Positions 16,060 through 22,913 of a stretch of DNA of 30,544 bases are shown one piece after another. Made by a program: the position numbers and the translations under genes. Origin of the DNA: CAYVMN01 sp043808585 (GTDB taxonomy: Bacteria; Desulfobacterota; DSM-4660; Desulfatiglandales; Desulfatiglandaceae); NCBI GenBank assembly GCA_043808585.1, contig JAZDES010000102.1, positions 1 through 30,544 of the forward strand, given 5' to 3'. Positions within the stretch are counted from its first letter, which is position 1, and each line of letters begins with the position of its first letter. The notes beneath the pieces are model-generated. The model made no database searches and was not told the origin of the DNA. It saw only the letters and a program-made list of their open reading frames with translations.

Positions 16060-16857
16060 CTATTCTCTATACCCCTCTGGCACTGGACATCCATCCACAT
16101 AGACGCGGTTTTTTTCATCAAGGGTGAAACGCCCCCGTGCAATCATCTCAATGGTTAGGGGGAAGATCCGCCAGTCTCCCCGCTCCTTGAGAAGTTCTTG
16201 TTGCTGCCCCACAACTTCGAACAATTTCTTTTCATCTTTGATCAAGGTTTCAAGGGGTTCGGAGAACCCCACAGGGACCGATTCAGAGACAATCAATAAG
16301 GGGCCTGTATCGACTCCTTCATCTGTCCATAGGGTAGAAGCACGGAGCGTGGTTTCGCCGGCCACGATTGCATCCCTGACGGCCTGATCTCCAACATATT
16401 TTCTACTGCCGTCAGGCAGGAGCACGGAGAGATCGGCAGGATGGACGTTAACGCATCTTTCCAGGGTAGTATAGCTCATATAGCCACCAAGGGCTATCAC
16501 ATCAATGTCGAATGCCTTTACAAGCCTCTTTGCCACCTGGTCATATACTCTTCTTGCCTCCAGTCCCTCGGTAGTCTGAACGTTTCTCTCTAAGCTCCTC
16601 TTTCTATGAAAGGCGCGTATATCGTAGCTGAAATAAGGAAGGCCGTTATCCAGTGCAATCCTTTCTCCTGCACAGAGCCCATCAGAGCGGTCGCTAAAAA
16701 TAAAGATCACTTCATAGGGCGATGATCCTTCTCGCCCCTTGAGGCCCTCTTCATGCTCCAGCAGTCTCTTTACGTTTGTCCCTGAGCCTGACATGAAGGC
16801 AGCTACCCGCATGGGTCTCCCGGTTTCTAATGGATCAAAGATAGGAGTTAGGGGCAT
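16060..16857 (-). CDS. PurN-like formyltransferase, divergent
   Basis: A 265-residue member of the glycinamide ribonucleotide formyltransferase fold. The N-terminal AAFMSGSGTNVKRLL matches the phosphate loop of PurN, and the catalytic trio can be traced to N137 and H139 (NVHP) and D183 (DEGVDTGPLL). Unlike PurN, the HPSLLP loop is HPADLSVLLPDGSRKYVGD, the spacing between H and D is about eight residues longer, and there are 40 extra N-terminal and internal residues. It may still use 10-formyl-tetrahydrofolate, but the acceptor could differ. GAGGT precedes the ATG. It lies 176 bases downstream of the divergent PGK gene on the same strand, away from any purine genes visible here. Confidence 0.75.
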   Translation of the reverse strand: MPLTPIFDPLETGRPMRVAAFMSGSGTNVKRLLEHEEGLKGREGSSPYEVIFIFSDRSDGLCAGERIALDNGLPYFSYDIRAFHRKRSLERNVQTTEGLEARRVYDQVAKRLVKAFDIDVIALGGYMSYTTLERCVNVHPADLSVLLPDGSRKYVGDQAVRDAIVAGETTLRASTLWTDEGVDTGPLLIVSESVPVGFSEPLETLIKDEKKLFEVVGQQQELLKERGDWRIFPLTIEMIARGRFTLDEKNRVYVDGCPVPEGYRE

Positions 16858-16952
16858 GGGTCGACCTCATGATACATGGTTGAGCAAGTTATTCCGGTGA
16901 TGGATGACACGACAGTTCGGCTGGTTTCACCTACATCGCTTGATAGGCCCAC

Positions 16953-17040
16953 GGCGCTAGGCACTAGGCATTGGGCAAAGACATCAGCAGTGTCTCTTTT
17001 TGTCCCTGATCCTTACGCCTTATGCCTCAAGCCTCAATCC
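16953..17040. repeat. Inverted arrays of degenerate heptads
   Basis: Four tandem 7-mers GGCGCTA, GGCACTA, GGCATTG, GGCAAAG (16953-16980) face four inverse ones TTACGCC, TTATGCC, TCAAGCC, TCAATCC (17013-17040), with 32 bases between. The first three bases (GGC) or last three (GCC) are fixed apart from the final unit, while the others drift. The right array contains the stop codon of pgk (17034-17036). The array may fold into a large hairpin in the pgk 3' region. Confidence 0.65.
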
Positions 17041-18326
17041 ATCAATACCTCCACTGGCCTTAAGTGATAAGGGCTTCCCTCCTCTATCGCCGTCAAGACA
17101 CTTCCGCCCCCTGTAAAATAATAGGTGCCAGGGTCATCTAGTCCTGCAAGATAGATCTTTGGGCAGAGATTCCTCAGCTCTTGAAGGGTGTCTCCCCCGG
17201 CAAAAAGCTTCCAGGCAGACCCGTTGGAGCCGATTAAACGATAAAGCGCCTGAGAGCCTTCAAAAAACATGGGCATAAGCCCCATTACGGCATTCACAAA
17301 GATGGTCCTGGCAGAACCTATCACCTCCTTCACTACCTTCTCTTCAAGGGATTGAGGGTCAATATCGAGAATATACTTGATCTCTTTCCCTTTCTTGAGC
17401 TCCTCACCCCAGATTGATCTATATCGACCCTCTATTCGCCCATCAATTGTATCTGACTCAACCAGGCGAGGCAGCTCCAGGACCTTGCCCTTCTTCCTGT
17501 CAACTTCTACCAATTCCATTGCAAGGGACCTGTCCTCTTCTGAGACCCCGGCGATTTGGGTGCCATACTTGGCCGAAAGGAAGGCGTTATACATGATGCC
17601 GCCGAGGATCAAGTGGTCCACCCTCTCGTAAAGGGATTTGAGTGGCCCTATCTTGGTGTCATATTTGGCCCCGGCCACAACGGCCACAAAAGGCCTTTCA
17701 GGGTTGAATACCCTGTGGAGACTGCCTATCTCCTTCTGTAGCAAGGTGCCTGCAAAGGATGGCAGGCGGGTGGCAATATCATAAGTGGATGCGTGGGGGC
17801 GCCAGGATCCAAAGGCATCATTTACAAAAATATCAGCCAGCGACGCCAGTTCATTCGCAAGGGCCTCCTTCTCGGGTCCCTTTGATTGCTCGCCTTGAAA
17901 CCATCGAGAATTAGGGAGGTAGATCATCCCGAGTTTTCCTGCCTTCAGATCCGATATGTGCTGCCTCATGGATGAATCAATGTGCAGAATTCCCCTCTCA
18001 GGGTCTATGGGAAACTCCTGAGCATGTATCTTTATGGGCAGTTTCTGCTCCAAGTACTTGACAATGGGTCCAACAGACTGCTCCTCCTGGCACGCTATTT
18101 TTCCCGTCTTCTTGTCTCTGGGTCTCCCAATATGGGTCATAAGGATCGGCCTTCCCCCTTTTGCCGCAATGAGATAGAGCGTTCCGAAAGTGGCGTCAAT
18201 CCTATAAGGATCCTTGATCTTTCCTTTTTTGACCACATTGTGATCCACCCTAAGAAGGACGACCTTACCCTGCATCTCTGCATTCTGAACCAATCTCAAA
18301 CGCGGATCCAACTCGCCTTTTTCCAT
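17034..18326 (-). CDS. pgk: Phosphoglycerate kinase, divergent
   Basis: About 430 residues, in the phosphoglycerate kinase family. Substrate-side residues are kept: D28 and N30 in LLRVDHNV, R42 in YRIDAT, H65 and R68 in THIGRPRD, the arginine in LPNSRWFQGE and RPHAS after VNDAFGS. The nucleotide side is unusual: the canonical WNGPMGVFE is VNAVMGLMPMFFEG, and the final GGGASLE stretch is GGGSVLTAIEEGS. It would interconvert 1,3-bisphosphoglycerate and 3-phosphoglycerate, but kinetics or phosphate donor may differ. I start at ATG 18326, behind GGGAGG; the TTG five codons upstream is less likely. MITE copy 2 begins 20 bases upstream of this ATG. Confidence 0.85.
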   Translation of the reverse strand: MEKGELDPRLRLVQNAEMQGKVVLLRVDHNVVKKGKIKDPYRIDATFGTLYLIAAKGGRPILMTHIGRPRDKKTGKIACQEEQSVGPIVKYLEQKLPIKIHAQEFPIDPERGILHIDSSMRQHISDLKAGKLGMIYLPNSRWFQGEQSKGPEKEALANELASLADIFVNDAFGSWRPHASTYDIATRLPSFAGTLLQKEIGSLHRVFNPERPFVAVVAGAKYDTKIGPLKSLYERVDHLILGGIMYNAFLSAKYGTQIAGVSEEDRSLAMELVEVDRKKGKVLELPRLVESDTIDGRIEGRYRSIWGEELKKGKEIKYILDIDPQSLEEKVVKEVIGSARTIFVNAVMGLMPMFFEGSQALYRLIGSNGSAWKLFAGGDTLQELRNLCPKIYLAGLDDPGTYYFTGGGSVLTAIEEGSPYHLRPVEVLMD

Positions 18327-18345
18327 TTGGCATCCTCCCAATCTT

Positions 18346-18649
18346 GTAATACTTTAGCCCTTTAAAAACACTGAGGAGTAAGATGACGGACCGTGAGGGC
18401 CTTTTTTCCAAAGGACGTAACCCAAATTCTTCACAGCCCGTGCCACGCCCCCTTACCTTTAAATATCCCGATGTAATCGGGACACAGGCAGGGGAGAGGG
18501 CTCTTCATAGGGACATCCTTTTATGGGGCTGTTCCGTGACGAGGTTCAAGACCTCACTGCCGTTCTTTGAAATGATGCTGCCCTTTACGTCCTTTTGAAA
18601 AAAGACCCTCGCGGTCCTCTGCCTTTCTTTCAAAACACTAAAGTGTTAC
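18346..18649. mobile_element. MITE-like palindromic element, copy 2 (long form)
   Basis: A 304-bp copy of the family seen at 1444-1639. Its terminal repeats are longer: the match runs from GTAATACTTTAG through the GACCGTGAGGGCC hairpin to AAAGGACGTAA, mirrored by TTACGTCCTTTTG, GACCCTCGCGGTC and CTAAAGTGTTAC. It has about 110 extra bases on the right of the core and an extra TCCCGATGTAATCGGGA hairpin in the middle. It may be nearer the parental form, with the two 195-bp copies being deletion derivatives. It lies 20 bases upstream of the pgk start. Confidence 0.8.
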
Positions 18650-18790
18650 ACGATTTGTAATTGTTGATTGTTTATAGCCCACAACCATACCGTAGTGCAA
18701 TCTTTTACATTTGCACTGTGGACCTTCTTGAAATATGATTCCAGTTCTAAGAATCCTTGACCCTATTCTATATTACCTGAAAGGCGATAG

Positions 18791-18820
18791 TTCACCGCAA
18801 AGCCCAAAGTGCGCAAAGGG
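18791..18820. repeat. Short CGCAAAG repeat cluster
   Basis: TTCACCGCAAAGCCCAAAG followed by TGCGCAAAGGG: three NNCAAAG units, two of them exactly seven bases apart. This type of repeat is common between genes in related bacteria. It lies about 55 bases upstream of the yjbQ start. The rest of 18650-18873 shows only a small hairpin (TCCCGCCAAACGGGA near 18834). Confidence 0.4.
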
Positions 18821-18873
18821 AAGATGGATTTTCTCCCGCCAAACGGGATTGAGAGGGCAGAAAGGAGTATAAG

Positions 18874-19290
18874 ATGAAAAGTCGCCGAAAAGAACTGTGG
18901 TTTAATGTACCCACCAGACGTGCCTTCATCAACATCACGCCGCAAGTAAACGAATGCCTGAAGGAGAGTGGCGTCAAAGAAGGTTTTGTCCTCTGCAACG
19001 CGATGCATATTACCGCATCTGTCTTTATCAACGACGATGAAGCCGGGCTTCACCATGACTATGAGGTCTGGCTCGAAAGACTGGCCCCCCATGAACCTGT
19101 GTCGCAATATAGACACAATGTCGGTGAGGACAATGCCGATGCCCATATGAAAAGGCAGATCATGGGCCGGGAGGTGGTCGTCGCCGTTACAGAGGGAAAA
19201 CTGGACCTGGGTACCTGGGAGCAGATCTTTTATGGTGAATTTGACGGCCGAAGAAAGAAACGTGTCCTGGTCAAGATCATCGGAGAATAG
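18874..19290 (+). CDS. yjbQ: YjbQ family protein (UPF0047)
   Basis: A 138-residue protein of normal length for the YjbQ/UPF0047 family. Diagnostic stretches are NAMHITASVFINDDEAGLHH (the family HxTA segment followed by an N and an acidic pair), YRHNVGEDNADAHMKRQIMG and GTWEQIFYGEFDGRRKKR. YjbQ proteins form compact trimers with conserved histidines; weak thiamine-phosphate synthase activity has been described, but the physiological role is unsettled. A strong ribosome-binding site, AAAGGAG, precedes the ATG by seven bases. It stands alone between the MITE copy and a long gene-poor stretch. Confidence 0.9.
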   Translation: MKSRRKELWFNVPTRRAFINITPQVNECLKESGVKEGFVLCNAMHITASVFINDDEAGLHHDYEVWLERLAPHEPVSQYRHNVGEDNADAHMKRQIMGREVVVAVTEGKLDLGTWEQIFYGEFDGRRKKRVLVKIIGE

Positions 19291-19725
19291 AGAACCTCTC
19301 TATTGCTCAACCCGCAGCAGTCATAATAACGGTCCTCGCGATACCTGTATGTTTATGGGAGAAAACTGGTAAGGCAGGACGGTTGACAAAACCATCGTTT
19401 GCAAAGGCGATGGCGAACACTATGAAGGCGTACCATTATTCATTAAAGAATCGTTCGATTGGCTTTATGGCGTGATTATCCCTGAGAACATGAATATCCT
19501 ACATGCCGTTTCATCGGCATGCCCGTCCACAGCTTCTTTATGCTTCATCAGGTATCATGACTGTTACTACTGCAAGAGGCATCCGGGTTCAATTTTCAAT
19601 GGACAAAGAAACCACTAATTTGCCTAAATTCAAACCCGATTTTCCTTGACTCTGTTTTTGTTTTGTTCAATTCTATTCATAAAAGCTAAACTTTCCTAAG
19701 TTAACCCTTTTAAAGGGGGATATCA

Positions 19726-19785
19726 ATGGAGAATAGCCACAAATTGTGCTTATCTGCTCCTGAGAGAACGAGCCTGTTCTGTTAG
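19726..19785 (+). other. Tiny open frame, 19 codons, with strong RBS
   Basis: ATG at 19726 lies seven bases behind AAAGGGGG and the frame encodes MENSHKLCLSAPERTSLFC before TAG. No homology is recognised. It might be a leader peptide or simply the first codons of a lost gene; nothing upstream or downstream decides this. Confidence 0.2.
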
Positions 19786-19884
19786 GAGCTCAAACTGCCA
19801 ACCCAATAAGGTCAAGCCAAACATAAGACGTGCCTCCAAAAGGGCCTATTGAAAGGTGAAGGAATCCCCTGGAGGTGGAGATCT

Positions 19885-20064
19885 ATGCTTAGTGATCATG
19901 TCATAACTGTGGACATTGATGATGACGTGAGATTAGCACTATCCTATGAGGAGATTTAGGGCCTTGTCTACCTGTATCGTGATTGCGCATATGTCTCCCT
20001 CCCTATCGGGTGTACCAGTGTTCAAGATTTAGGCAGAAATCTTATAGTCGGGGGATGCTGCTAA
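19885..20064 (+). pseudogene. Short frame interrupted by one in-frame TAG
   Basis: ATG at 19885 follows an excellent GGAGGTGGAG site. It reads MLSDHVITVDIDDDVRLALS, then EEI, a TAG at 19957, and 34 further codons (GLVYLYRDCAYVSLPIGCTS onward) to TAA at 20062. The single amber codon splits an otherwise open 59-codon frame. Decay by point mutation is the simplest reading. I recognise no family. Confidence 0.25.
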
Positions 20065-20145
20065 ACACCAAGGGATCGGGATTATGGTTTTCATTTCTTG
20101 GGCCCAAGATAGTCAGTTCGAAAGTCACTCAGAAAGGCGATCTCT

Positions 20146-20175
20146 CTTCATATAATGAAGATCCTATGATATACT
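20146..20175 (+). promoter_or_regulatory. Candidate promoter and dyad upstream of MNT-HEPN gene
   Basis: CTTCAT-ATA-ATGAAG (20146-20160) is a perfect dyad. A TATACT (20170-20175) lies 17 bases after TTCATA (20147-20152), a possible -10 and -35 pair, so a protein bound to the dyad would cover the -35 region. It is about 60 bases upstream of the start codon. Autoregulation is typical of such modules, but here it is only a suggestion. Confidence 0.3.
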
Positions 20176-20236
20176 GTGCCCATGTTTCGAAGGGCAAATA
20201 GGGGCGTTTTCAAAGAACATCTGAGGTATTGTTTAA

Positions 20237-20965
20237 ATGAAAACGACATGGGGACCAGATGAAATCATCAACCGTTTCAAGGGTTTTTTGCTGGCGAGCG
20301 AAGTGGGGGCCAGGATTGCGAAGGTGTTTCTTTTTGGTAGCCACGCAAAAAAAACAGCCACAGCAGACTCTGATATCGATGTACTGGTCTTTACGTCAGA
20401 TGGGAGGGACGTGGAAGATGCCTTGATGGATCACGTCTATGATTTCATGGTTGAAAACGATGCGCCTCTTGAAGTGATGACCAGACCTGTAGACGACCTG
20501 TTTAATATGCAGGACTACTTTATCTACAACGTTGTACGGTACGGGATTGAGGTATATTCAATGGACGAGAAACAGATAAAGAAAGCAGCGGTAGATAGCT
20601 TCCTTGGCCTGTGCGAGGAGTATCTGGAGTCTGCAAGGGAAGTGCTTGATTCAAATCGGATACGGCTTGCCATCGATGCAGGTTACAACGCCGCCGAACT
20701 GGCGGGGAAGGCCCTTATTCTTCTGAAACAGGATGATCTCCCCGGAAGTCACGGGGGTGTCGTTAGCCTGTTAGGCCAACTGTATGTAAAGACGGAACTG
20801 ACAGACAAGACGGTCGGTCGCAACCTCAACAGATCTCTCAAGCTGAGAAACGAAGCCAGATACAGGCCCGATGCGGTTTTTTCTGAAAAGGATGCCAGAT
20901 TTGTGTTGGATGTTGCCGAAAAGCTGTTGGACCTTGCAAGAAATCGGTGGAAGGAGTTGATGTAA
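20237..20965 (+). CDS. Fused MNT nucleotidyltransferase-HEPN protein
   Basis: A 242-residue protein joining two domains usually encoded separately. Residues 1-100 are a minimal nucleotidyltransferase: FLFGSHAKKTATADSDIDVL has the GSX10DXD signature (G34, S35, D46, D48), with E79 as a possible third acidic residue. Residues 110-242 form a HEPN helical domain. Its likely motif is LKLRNEARYRPD (R204 to Y209), lacking the RX4-6H histidine of active HEPN RNases. In MntA-HepT modules the nucleotidyltransferase neutralises the HEPN toxin by AMPylation; here the fusion and missing histidine suggest a different or nucleotide-binding role. The ATG follows GAGG at ten bases. It stands alone in a mosaic region. 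Confidence 0.82.
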   Translation: MKTTWGPDEIINRFKGFLLASEVGARIAKVFLFGSHAKKTATADSDIDVLVFTSDGRDVEDALMDHVYDFMVENDAPLEVMTRPVDDLFNMQDYFIYNVVRYGIEVYSMDEKQIKKAAVDSFLGLCEEYLESAREVLDSNRIRLAIDAGYNAAELAGKALILLKQDDLPGSHGGVVSLLGQLYVKTELTDKTVGRNLNRSLKLRNEARYRPDAVFSEKDARFVLDVAEKLLDLARNRWKELM

Positions 20966-21044
20966 CACGTCACCTAAATTGATGCCGGTCCCTCTCCTTT
21001 TACCTCATAAATCGGCTTTTCTTTTGATTTGGAGGGCGTAGAGA

Positions 21045-21077
21045 ATGAAATGCCCGAAATGCCAAAATTTATATTAA
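21045..21077 (+). pseudogene. Truncated zinc-ribbon start (10 codons)
   Basis: The frame ATG to TAA encodes MKCPKCQNLY only. The CPKC knuckle and the start MKCPKCQ match the beginnings of zinc-ribbon proteins, notably those fused to adenylate cyclase and TPR domains, whose second knuckle (FCxxCG) is missing here. It follows GGAGGGCGTAGAG. I read it as the first codons of a gene lost by deletion, not a functional peptide. Confidence 0.4.
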
Positions 21078-21128
21078 GCCAGCGGTGAATATTATTTTCC
21101 CTAAATGATAGAGTAAGTGGGGCTCGTT

Positions 21129-21206
21129 ATGAAAGGAATCATCTTCAACCTTTTAGAAAACATGATCGTTGATAAATTTGGTGATGAAATTATGGAGGAG
21201 ATATAA
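21129..21206 (+). pseudogene. Truncated H-NOX (heme NO-binding) gene start
   Basis: ATG at 21129 encodes 25 residues, MKGIIFNLLENMIVDKFGDE then IMEEI, then TAA. This matches the first helix of heme-NO-binding (HNOB/H-NOX) proteins, which begin MKGxxFNxLEEMVxxKFG. The remaining roughly 150 residues, including the heme-ligating histidine, are absent. Immediately downstream, sequence from a hybrid histidine kinase follows. The fragment cannot bind heme. Confidence 0.6.
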
Positions 21207-21217
21207 GCCGAGGGTGA

Positions 21218-21670
21218 ATTCTCCACGGCCATTCCACAGAAGAAAAGATCCCTGTTATTACGCGCTATACCATCCAGGAGGCCCGCAGTAGGCTTGACAT
21301 CCTGCTGGCCGAGGACAACCCCGTGAACCAGAAGCTGGCTGTGAAGATGCTGGAGAAGCGGGGTCATCGGGTTGTTGTGGCCTCAGACGGTAGGCAGGCT
21401 ATGGAGGCACTTGACAGGGAGAGTTTTGACCTGATCCTGATGGATGTACAGATGCCGGGGATGGACGGGTTTGAGACAACAAAGGCGATACGGGAGAAAG
21501 AGGAGCGGGAGGGAGGACATATCCCTATTGTGGCCATGACGGCCCATGCCATCAAGGGAGACAGGGAGCGATGCCTTGAAGCAGGCATGGACGACTATGT
21601 ACCCAAGCCGATAAGAGCGGAAGAGCTTTTTAGGGTGATTGAAAGCCGGGTTTCATCACGTGTAAAATAA
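21218..21670 (+). pseudogene. Receiver-domain tail of a hybrid histidine kinase
   Basis: The frame opens after TGA at 21215 and runs to TAA at 21668. It reads EEKIPVITRYTIQEARSRL followed by a complete CheY-like receiver: ILLAEDNPVNQKLAVKML, phosphoacceptor in LILMDVQMPGMDGFE, MTAHAIKGDRERCLEAGMDD and YVPKPIRAEEL. ITR-x-T/S-xxEAR-x-RLxILLAEDN is the linker found at the end of hybrid kinases. No ATG, GTG or TTG precedes the acidic pair ED; the first candidate (GTG 21323) lies after it and would make a receiver without its metal pocket. It is therefore most likely a 3' relic of a kinase joined to an H-NOX start by deletion. Confidence 0.65.
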
Positions 21671-21739
21671 GGGGTCAGCTGGCGCTGATCCACGGTGTTG
21701 AGCGGCGCCGGATATCTTGCAGACCAAAGGCAGTGAAAC

Positions 21740-22888
21740 ATGGATAAGGCGATCCCCGAAGGAATGCGAGCGTTGGTTCTTACGAGTCCTGGTGAGTTTG
21801 AGATCCAGGAAGTCCCGGTGCCTGCTCCGGGACCTTTCGAGGTCTTGTGCCGGGTCCACGGCGTGGCCATCTGCGGCAGCGATCCTGAAATCATCAGAGG
21901 AGACCTGGCCGGAACCTGGCCGCCGTCCTATCCATTTATTCCAGGCCATGAATGGGCCGGAGAGGTGGTTGCCGTAGGAGAGAATGTAACGTCTCTTAAA
22001 CCGGGCGACAGGGTAGCCGGCGAACCGTGGAAGGGGTGCGGCTATTGCGTTAATTGTCTGGAAGGCAGATACAACCTCTGTGAGAATTACGGCAGGCAGG
22101 AGACAGGATTCCGGCACTATGGCTTTATTTCTCCTGGCGCTTATGCTCAGTACAATGTCTACTCAATAAAGAGCATCAGCAAGATGCCTTCGAATATATC
22201 CTTCGTTGAAGGAGCTTTGGTTGACACGGCCGGAGTCGCTTTACACGGAATGAAATTAACGGGCATCACTCCCGGGGGCACCATTGCAGTGATAGGCCCT
22301 GGTCCCATCGGATTATTGACCATGCGGATGGCCCGCTGTATGGGGGCAGCGAAGGTTATCGTTGTGGGCAGGGGGTCTCGATTAGAAGCGGCGGGCAGGC
22401 TGGGGGCCGATCTTTTAATTGACTTTGAAAAGGAAGACCCCGTCGAAGCCGTGCGTGCCGCAGGAGACGGCAAAGGGGTTGATGAGGCCTTCGAATGTTC
22501 GGGGGCTAGAGGAACCTTTAATCAGGCCGTGAGGATGGTAAAAGCGGGCGGACGGGTTGCACTGCTGGGGGTTCCCCAGGGGGAGTTTATGGAACCATTA
22601 CCTTTTCGGTATATTTGTCGGAGTGAAATTGCCATATTTGCCGCTAAGGCGGACCCCAACACCAAACACAAGGTTATCTCCCTGATCTCATCGGGCCAAC
22701 TTGTTGTTAAGGACCTGATCACACATAGGTTTCCTCTGGAAGAATTTGACAAGGCCTTAGATACCTTCGTCAATCGTCGTGACGGCGCTGTAAAGGTTGT
22801 CATTGAACCCAATGGAAAAGAAACGGAATGTAATACTGCATGCCCAACTGGCGCCAGCGACCTTCCCTGGCAGGCAGGGTGCAGTTAA
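21740..22888 (+). CDS. Zinc-dependent alcohol dehydrogenase (MDR)
   Basis: A 382-residue medium-chain dehydrogenase/reductase of the sorbitol/threonine dehydrogenase-like type. The catalytic zinc ligands are in AICGSD and GHEWAGEVV, and the structural zinc site is GCGYCVNCLEGRYNLC. The Rossmann loop reads VIGPGPIGLLTM, so it uses NAD(P). Substrate is unknown. The family usually ends near VKVVIEP; here 24 further residues, GKETECNTACPTGASDLPWQ plus AGCS, follow, with three extra cysteines, possibly from a lost stop codon. The ribosome-binding site before ATG 21740 is poor, and an internal ATG eight codons on (MRALVL) is an alternative. It lies just beyond the broken kinase locus. Confidence 0.88.
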   Translation: MDKAIPEGMRALVLTSPGEFEIQEVPVPAPGPFEVLCRVHGVAICGSDPEIIRGDLAGTWPPSYPFIPGHEWAGEVVAVGENVTSLKPGDRVAGEPWKGCGYCVNCLEGRYNLCENYGRQETGFRHYGFISPGAYAQYNVYSIKSISKMPSNISFVEGALVDTAGVALHGMKLTGITPGGTIAVIGPGPIGLLTMRMARCMGAAKVIVVGRGSRLEAAGRLGADLLIDFEKEDPVEAVRAAGDGKGVDEAFECSGARGTFNQAVRMVKAGGRVALLGVPQGEFMEPLPFRYICRSEIAIFAAKADPNTKHKVISLISSGQLVVKDLITHRFPLEEFDKALDTFVNRRDGAVKVVIEPNGKETECNTACPTGASDLPWQAGCS

Positions 22889-22913
22889 TGCGGCCCCGAC
22901 CCCGATTTTTTTC

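Larger units (their letters stand above)
19291..20236. other. Gene-poor stretch with fragments
   Basis: Almost 950 bases without a convincing gene. Around 19384-19620 a frame without start codon reads KTIVCKGDGEHYEGVPLFIK and on to a cysteine-containing end; this looks like a gene remnant, but I could not identify it. A perfect hairpin CATGCCG-TTTCAT-CGGCATG sits at 19502-19521. Two tiny frames with good ribosome-binding sites (19726 and 19885) are listed separately. A dyad near 20146 may control the following gene. The stretch looks like decayed DNA. Confidence 0.5.

Noticed and set aside
21323..21670. Intact stand-alone response regulator starting at GTG 21323
   Set aside because: That start would remove the conserved acidic pair of the receiver, which is encoded immediately upstream in the same frame; a relic of a longer kinase is more likely.
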